Shown piece by piece: positions 59,633 through 64,000 of a stretch of DNA of 64,000 bases (positions within the stretch are counted from its first letter, which is position 1; every line of letters begins with the position of its first letter). The translations under genes and the position numbers were made by a program. This stretch comes from a bacterium. GTDB taxonomy: Bacteria; Chloroflexota; Dormibacteria; Dormibacterales; Dormibacteraceae. The DNA is taken from NCBI GenBank assembly GCA_004299235.1, contig SCQL01000003.1, forward strand, positions 1 through 64,000, written 5' to 3'. The notes under the pieces were generated by a model that was not told where the DNA came from, did no database searches, and saw nothing but the letters and a program-made list of their open reading frames with translations.

Positions 59633-61501
59633 ATGACGGTAACCGAATCCTTAACGACCACCGATCTCGAGTTCGCTCGCCAGTTGGGTCAGCAGCTGCG
59701 GGTCGACTCCATCCGATGCAGCACGGCGGCGGGATCGGGGCATCCGACGTCCTCCATGTCGGCGGCGGACCTGATCGCCGTCCTGATCGCCCGCTACCTG
59801 CAGTACGACTGGTCCAAGCCGAAGGACCCCAACAACGACCACCTCATCTACTCCAAGGGCCACGCCTCGCCGCTCTGCTACGCGATGTTCAAGGCTGTCG
59901 GCGCCGTCAGCGACGCCGAGCTGATGACGTATCGAGAGTTCGGCTCTCGCCTGCAGGGCCACCCGACGCCGGCCATCCCGTGGGTGGACGTGGCGACGGG
60001 CTCCCTCGGCCAGGGACTGCCGATCGCGGTCGGGGTCGCGCTGGCCGGCATGTACCTCGACAAGCTCCCGTTCCACGTCTGGACCCTGTGCGGGGACTCG
60101 GAGCTCGCCGAGGGCTCGATCTGGGAGGCGCTGGACAAGGCCGGCCACTACCAGCTGTCCAACCTGACCGCGATCTTCGACATCAACCGGCTCGGCCAGC
60201 GCGGCGAGACCGAGTTCGGCTGGAACCTCGACGCCTACCGGCGCCGGGTGGAGGCGTTCGGCTGCTTCCCGATCGTGATCGACGGCCACGACGTGACCGC
60301 CATCGACCGCGCCTTCGGCCAGGTGCTCTCGGCCACCGGTAAACCGACCGTGATCATCGCCAAGACGGTCAAGGGCAAGGGCTTCCCGGAGATCGAGAAC
60401 AAGGACGGATGGCACGGCAAGGCCCTGCCGCCCGAGATGGCGGAGCGGGCGATCAAGGCACTCGGCGGCCTGCGGCACCTCAAGGTCAAGACCAGCCGGC
60501 CGGAGCGGACAGCGCGCGCCTCCAAGAACGCCGATCCCCCGCCCGTCACCCTGCCCGTCTACGGGAAGGAGGCCAAGGTCGCCACGCGCAAGGCATACGG
60601 AGACGCGCTGCTGGCGCTGGCCGCCATTCCGGACGTCGTCGCGATGGACGCCGAGGTGTCCAACTCGACGCACGCGGACGAGTTTGGCAAGGCCCACCCG
60701 GAACGGTTCTTCGAGATGTGGATCTCGGAGCAGCAGCTCGTCGCCACGGCGGTGGGCATGAGCGTGCGGGGCTACCGTCCGTTCGCCTCCACCTTCGCCG
60801 CGTTTTTCAGCCGCGCCTACGACTTCATCCGCATGGCGGGCATCTCGCAGGCCAACCTCCGGCTGGTCGGCTCGCACGCCGGGGTCGAGATCGGACAGGA
60901 CGGGCCGTCGCAGATGGCGCTCGAAGACCTGGCCGCGATGCGCGCGGTCCACGGCTCGACGGTGCTCTACCCGTGCGATCCCAACCAGGCGGCGAAGCTC
61001 ACGCGGCTGATGGCGGACACGCCGGGCGTCGTGTACATGCGCACGACCCGCGGCGCCTATCCGACCCTGTACGGACCGGCCGACAGCTTCCGCGTGGGGG
61101 GTGCGAAGGTGCTGCGCCAGAGCGCCAAGGACAAGGTCGCGCTCATCGGCGCCGGCGTCACCCTGCACGCCTGCCTCGCCGCCGCCGAGGCTCTGGCGGC
61201 GAAGAAGATCCCGGCCCGCGTCATCGACCTGTACTCGGTGAAGCCGGTCGACCTCAAGACGCTGCGCGAGGCGGCGCGCGTGACCAAGGGCAGGTTCGTG
61301 ATCGTCGAGGACCACTACCCGGAGGGCGGGCTGGGGGCGGCGGTGATGGAGGCGATGGCGGCCGACGCCCCGCCGCGCGTCGCGCACCTGGCGGTGAGGG
61401 GGCTCCCGACCTCGGGCAAGCCCGATGAGCTGATCAACGCGGCCGGCATCTCGAGCCGGCACATCGTGGCGGCGGCGACCAAGCTGCTGCAGGCGAAGTA
61501 G
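59633..61501 (+). CDS. tkt: Transketolase
   Basis: Thiamine-diphosphate enzyme of the pentose-phosphate pathway, 622 residues in one chain (not split). The N-terminal TPP domain contains SAADLIAVLIARYL, YSKGHASPLCYAMF and LCGDSELAEGSIWEALDKAGHYQLSNL (TPP motif GDSE...). The middle domain starts at TRKAYGDALLALAAIPDVV and has ISEQQLVATAVGM. The C-terminal domain ends near IPARVIDLYSVKPVD. It follows a leader with a Shine-Dalgarno. The tal-pgi gene begins 4 bases after the stop. Confidence 0.95.
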   Translation: MTVTESLTTTDLEFARQLGQQLRVDSIRCSTAAGSGHPTSSMSAADLIAVLIARYLQYDWSKPKDPNNDHLIYSKGHASPLCYAMFKAVGAVSDAELMTYREFGSRLQGHPTPAIPWVDVATGSLGQGLPIAVGVALAGMYLDKLPFHVWTLCGDSELAEGSIWEALDKAGHYQLSNLTAIFDINRLGQRGETEFGWNLDAYRRRVEAFGCFPIVIDGHDVTAIDRAFGQVLSATGKPTVIIAKTVKGKGFPEIENKDGWHGKALPPEMAERAIKALGGLRHLKVKTSRPERTARASKNADPPPVTLPVYGKEAKVATRKAYGDALLALAAIPDVVAMDAEVSNSTHADEFGKAHPERFFEMWISEQQLVATAVGMSVRGYRPFASTFAAFFSRAYDFIRMAGISQANLRLVGSHAGVEIGQDGPSQMALEDLAAMRAVHGSTVLYPCDPNQAAKLTRLMADTPGVVYMRTTRGAYPTLYGPADSFRVGGAKVLRQSAKDKVALIGAGVTLHACLAAAEALAAKKIPARVIDLYSVKPVDLKTLREAARVTKGRFVIVEDHYPEGGLGAAVMEAMAADAPPRVAHLAVRGLPTSGKPDELINAAGISSRHIVAAATKLLQAK

Positions 61502-61505
61502 AGCG

Positions 61506-64000
61506 ATGGCGACCAAAAGCACACGCCGACCGGCTCCGCTCAAGGAGCTTAAGCAGATCGGCCAGTCCCTATGGCTCGACAACATCCGCCGTCAGCTCAT
61601 CACCTCCGGCGAGCTGGCCCGGCTGCGCGACGAGGGCCTGACCGGCGTCACGTCCAACCCGACCATCTTCGAGAAGGCGGTCAGCGGCTCGAGCGACTAC
61701 GACGAGGCGATGGTCCGGCTGGTGAACGCCAAACGAACACCGGCCGAGATGCTCTGGGAGTTGATGGTCGAGGACATCCAGGCCGCGGCCGACGTGTTCC
61801 GGCCGGTCTACGACAGGACCAAGGGCCAGGATGGATTCGTCAGCATCGAGGTGTCGCCGACCGTCGCCGCGAGCACCAGGCGGACGATCGCGTTCGCCGA
61901 GGACCTCCGCGAGCGCTGCCGCCGGCCGAACGTGATGGTCAAGATCCCCGCCACCAAAGAGGGGCTGCTGGCCATCTACGACCAGGTCTCCAAGGGCCAC
62001 AACATCAACATCACGCTGATCTTCGCCGTCGAGCGCTACGCCGAGGTCGTCGAGGCGTACCTGTCGGGCCTGGAGAAATGGCACGAGCGGGGCGGGGACC
62101 TGCGCAAGGTCGCCAGCGTCGCGAGCTTCTTCGTCAGCCGCGTCGACACCAAGGTCGACAAGCTCCTGGCGGAGAAGGTCCAGCTGAGCACGGACCCGGC
62201 CCAGAAGCGCGCTCTCGAGCGGCTGTACGGCAAGGCGGCCATCGCCAACTCGAAAAGGGCGTACGAGCGCTACCAGCAGCTGTTCAGCGGCCCGCGCTGG
62301 GACAGGCTGCGCAAGGCCGGGGCCCAGACGCAGCGGTGCCTGTGGGCCAGCACTTCGACCAAGGACCCGCGCTACCCCGACACCTACTACGTCGAGGAGC
62401 TGATCGGCTCGCACACCGTCGACACCATTCCCCCGGCCACGCTGGCCGCGTTCCGGGAGCACGGCGAGGTCCGGCGCAGCCTGGACGAGAACGTGGAGCT
62501 CGCCAAGCGCCAGCTGAAGCAGCTGGCGGACGCCGGGGTGGACCTCGACCAGGTCACGCGCGAGCTCGAGGTCGAGGGCGTCGAGGCGTTCACGAAGTCG
62601 TTCGAGACCCTGCTCGCGACGCTCGCCAAGGCTTCGAAGGACATCAGGGCGGGGAAAGGGCCGCGGCAGTGGCACAGCCTGGGCGAGCTGCAGCCGGCCG
62701 TCGATGCGCAGCTCGGCAAGCTGCAGAAGGAAGAGGCGGCGCGCCGTCTGTGGGCCAAGGACTCGACGCTTTGGAGCGCCGACCCTAAGAAGCGCGAGGA
62801 GATCCGCGACCGCCTCGGCTGGCTGAACGTCGCCGAGAAGATGCTCGAGCACGGAGCGGAGTTCCGCGACCTGGCGAAGCACGGCCGCACGTACTCCGAC
62901 GTCGTGCTGCTGGGCATGGGCGGCTCGAGCCTGTGCCCGGACGTGCTGCGGCACACGTTCGGCGCCGTCAAGGGCCATCCCCAGCTGCACGTGCTGGACA
63001 CCACCGACCCGGCGACGATCCTGGGCGTCCGATCGAAGATCAGAATCCAGGACACGCTCTTCGTCGTCGCGTCGAAATCCGGCGAGACGACCGAGACGCT
63101 CTCGCACTTCGCCTACTTCTGGGACCAGGTCAACATCAACGGGCGCGCGGGCATGGCCGGGCGGCACTTCGCCGCCATCACCGACCCCGGCACGTCGCTC
63201 GAGAAGCTCGCCAAGGACCACGGGTTCCGCTGGATCTTTCCCAACCCCCCGGACATCGGCGGCCGCTACTCGGCGCTGAGCTACTTCGGCCTCGTGCCCG
63301 GGTCGCTCATGGGCGTCGATGTCACGCAGATGCTCGAGCGGGCGATGGAGATGGCGAGCTCGTGCGCCGACTCGGTGCCGGTCAACATCAATCCCGGCGT
63401 GTGGCTGGGTGCGGTCCTGGGCCGGCTCGCTGCCGGCGGCCGCAACAAGCTCACGCTCATCGCCTCGCCGAAGGTCGCGACGTTCGGCTACTGGGTCGAG
63501 CAGCTCATCGCCGAGAGCACGGGCAAGCAGGGCAAGGGGATCGTGCCCGTCGAGGGCGAGCCCCTGGGCAAGCCCGCGGTCTACGGCGACGACCGCGTGT
63601 TCGTCCACATCCGGATGGATTCCGACCCGGTCAACCGCGCCGTGCAGGCGCTGGAGAAGGCGGGCCAGCCGGTGGTGACGCTGACGTTGCGGGACAAGCT
63701 CGACCTGGGTGGCGAGTTCCTCCGCTGGGAGGTGGCGACCGCCATCGCGGGCTCGATTCTCGGCATCGACCCGTTCGACCAGCCCAACGTGCAGGAGTCC
63801 AAGGACAACACGAAGAAGGTCCTGGCGAAGTTCAAGAGCAGCGGCAAGCTGCCGGCGGCGGAGTCGGTGCCCGCGGCCGAGTCGCTCGCCGGGCTCCAAG
63901 CGCTGCTGGCGCGCGCCAAGCCGGGCGCCTACTTCGCGATCATGGCCTACACGGCGCGCACGCCGGGATCCGAGTCGGCGATCGCCGCCATCCGCTCGGC
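61506..64000 (+). CDS. Bifunctional transaldolase/glucose-6-phosphate isomerase (partial, 3' end outside window)
   Basis: Fusion of two central-carbon enzymes. The N-terminal transaldolase (about 1-370) shows GVTSNPTIFEKAVSGS, the Schiff-base Lys in VMVKIPATKEG and SVASFFVSRVDTKVDK. The C-terminal phosphoglucose isomerase starts near residue 400 with LLGMGGSSLCPDVLRHTFG, VVASKSGETTETL and LIAESTGKQGKG. The gene begins ATG-GCG-ACC 4 bases after tkt, so the two are an operon. The frame is open to the end of the window. Such fusions are known in several terrabacterial groups. Confidence 0.95.
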   Translation, partial: MATKSTRRPAPLKELKQIGQSLWLDNIRRQLITSGELARLRDEGLTGVTSNPTIFEKAVSGSSDYDEAMVRLVNAKRTPAEMLWELMVEDIQAAADVFRPVYDRTKGQDGFVSIEVSPTVAASTRRTIAFAEDLRERCRRPNVMVKIPATKEGLLAIYDQVSKGHNINITLIFAVERYAEVVEAYLSGLEKWHERGGDLRKVASVASFFVSRVDTKVDKLLAEKVQLSTDPAQKRALERLYGKAAIANSKRAYERYQQLFSGPRWDRLRKAGAQTQRCLWASTSTKDPRYPDTYYVEELIGSHTVDTIPPATLAAFREHGEVRRSLDENVELAKRQLKQLADAGVDLDQVTRELEVEGVEAFTKSFETLLATLAKASKDIRAGKGPRQWHSLGELQPAVDAQLGKLQKEEAARRLWAKDSTLWSADPKKREEIRDRLGWLNVAEKMLEHGAEFRDLAKHGRTYSDVVLLGMGGSSLCPDVLRHTFGAVKGHPQLHVLDTTDPATILGVRSKIRIQDTLFVVASKSGETTETLSHFAYFWDQVNINGRAGMAGRHFAAITDPGTSLEKLAKDHGFRWIFPNPPDIGGRYSALSYFGLVPGSLMGVDVTQMLERAMEMASSCADSVPVNINPGVWLGAVLGRLAAGGRNKLTLIASPKVATFGYWVEQLIAESTGKQGKGIVPVEGEPLGKPAVYGDDRVFVHIRMDSDPVNRAVQALEKAGQPVVTLTLRDKLDLGGEFLRWEVATAIAGSILGIDPFDQPNVQESKDNTKKVLAKFKSSGKLPAAESVPAAESLAGLQALLARAKPGAYFAIMAYTARTPGSESAIAAIRS

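Noticed and set aside
61571-62788. Plus-strand 405-residue frame inside tal-pgi
   Set aside because: It is an Arg/Gly-rich shadow of the true frame, which starts at 61506 and encodes clear transaldolase motifs.

Overview
The window is 64 kb of GC-rich, densely packed bacterial chromosome. Several features fit a Chloroflexota/Dormibacterota-type or neighbouring terrabacterial lineage: a transaldolase/glucose-6-phosphate isomerase fusion, a B12-dependent class II ribonucleotide reductase, tandem Mg/Co-chelatase I and D genes, and many apparently leaderless genes with a TANNNT hexamer a few bases before an ATG or GTG start. That placement is inference; there is no rRNA or marker-gene comparison here.

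Layout. 0.2-4.6 kb (minus strand): tRNA-Cys, a 2-oxoacid dehydrogenase E2, lipA and lipB (lipoate synthesis beside a lipoylated enzyme), a DedA protein and two small paralogous proteins. 4.7-13.9 kb (mostly plus): flavin reductase, a zincin-like protein, 3-hydroxyacyl-CoA dehydrogenase, an unusual tRNA with anticodon UAA and a short variable arm, a response regulator, murI, a polyprenyl synthase with a probable CTG start, a divergent CobA-HemD fusion, a cyclophilin, tatA, tatC, rph, rdgB and tRNA-Pro. 13.93-18.20 kb: a 4.2 kb island inserted in the tRNA-Pro gene and bounded by a 55-bp direct repeat. It carries a tyrosine recombinase, a large protein with a HEPN-like RX4H motif, a small XRE repressor, an array of GGACGTTT repeats and a lipoprotein. 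18.2-27.4 kb: a frame-disrupted gene remnant, an Asp-box beta-propeller, a lipoprotein family-2 glycoside hydrolase, NfeD plus flotillin, an ATP-dependent DNA ligase and a Ni/Co transporter. 27.4-35.5 kb: antiporter, GNAT, nrdJ with a clear sigma70-type promoter and two NrdR-like boxes, RmuC, a dCMP deaminase-like enzyme, NUDIX and SDR proteins.

35.6-49.2 kb (minus): a complete 14-gene nuoA-N operon for respiratory complex I, with most genes overlapping or separated by only a few bases. 49.3-54.3 kb: OsmC, then a yybP-ykoY (manganese) riboswitch controlling a half-size TerC/YjbE protein and a DedA protein, two methyltransferases, malate dehydrogenase and a DUF559 nuclease enclosed by inverted copies of a palindromic repeat. 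54.3-64 kb: chelatase D and I subunits, oligoendopeptidase F, transketolase and the tal-pgi fusion, which runs off the end.

The most unusual items are the DUF559/palindromic-repeat unit, the UAA tRNA with a class I fold, the half-size TerC under a manganese riboswitch, the tRNA-Pro island with its HEPN-like cargo, and the recurrent leaderless-promoter signature. All functions are assigned by reading motifs; no database search was run.
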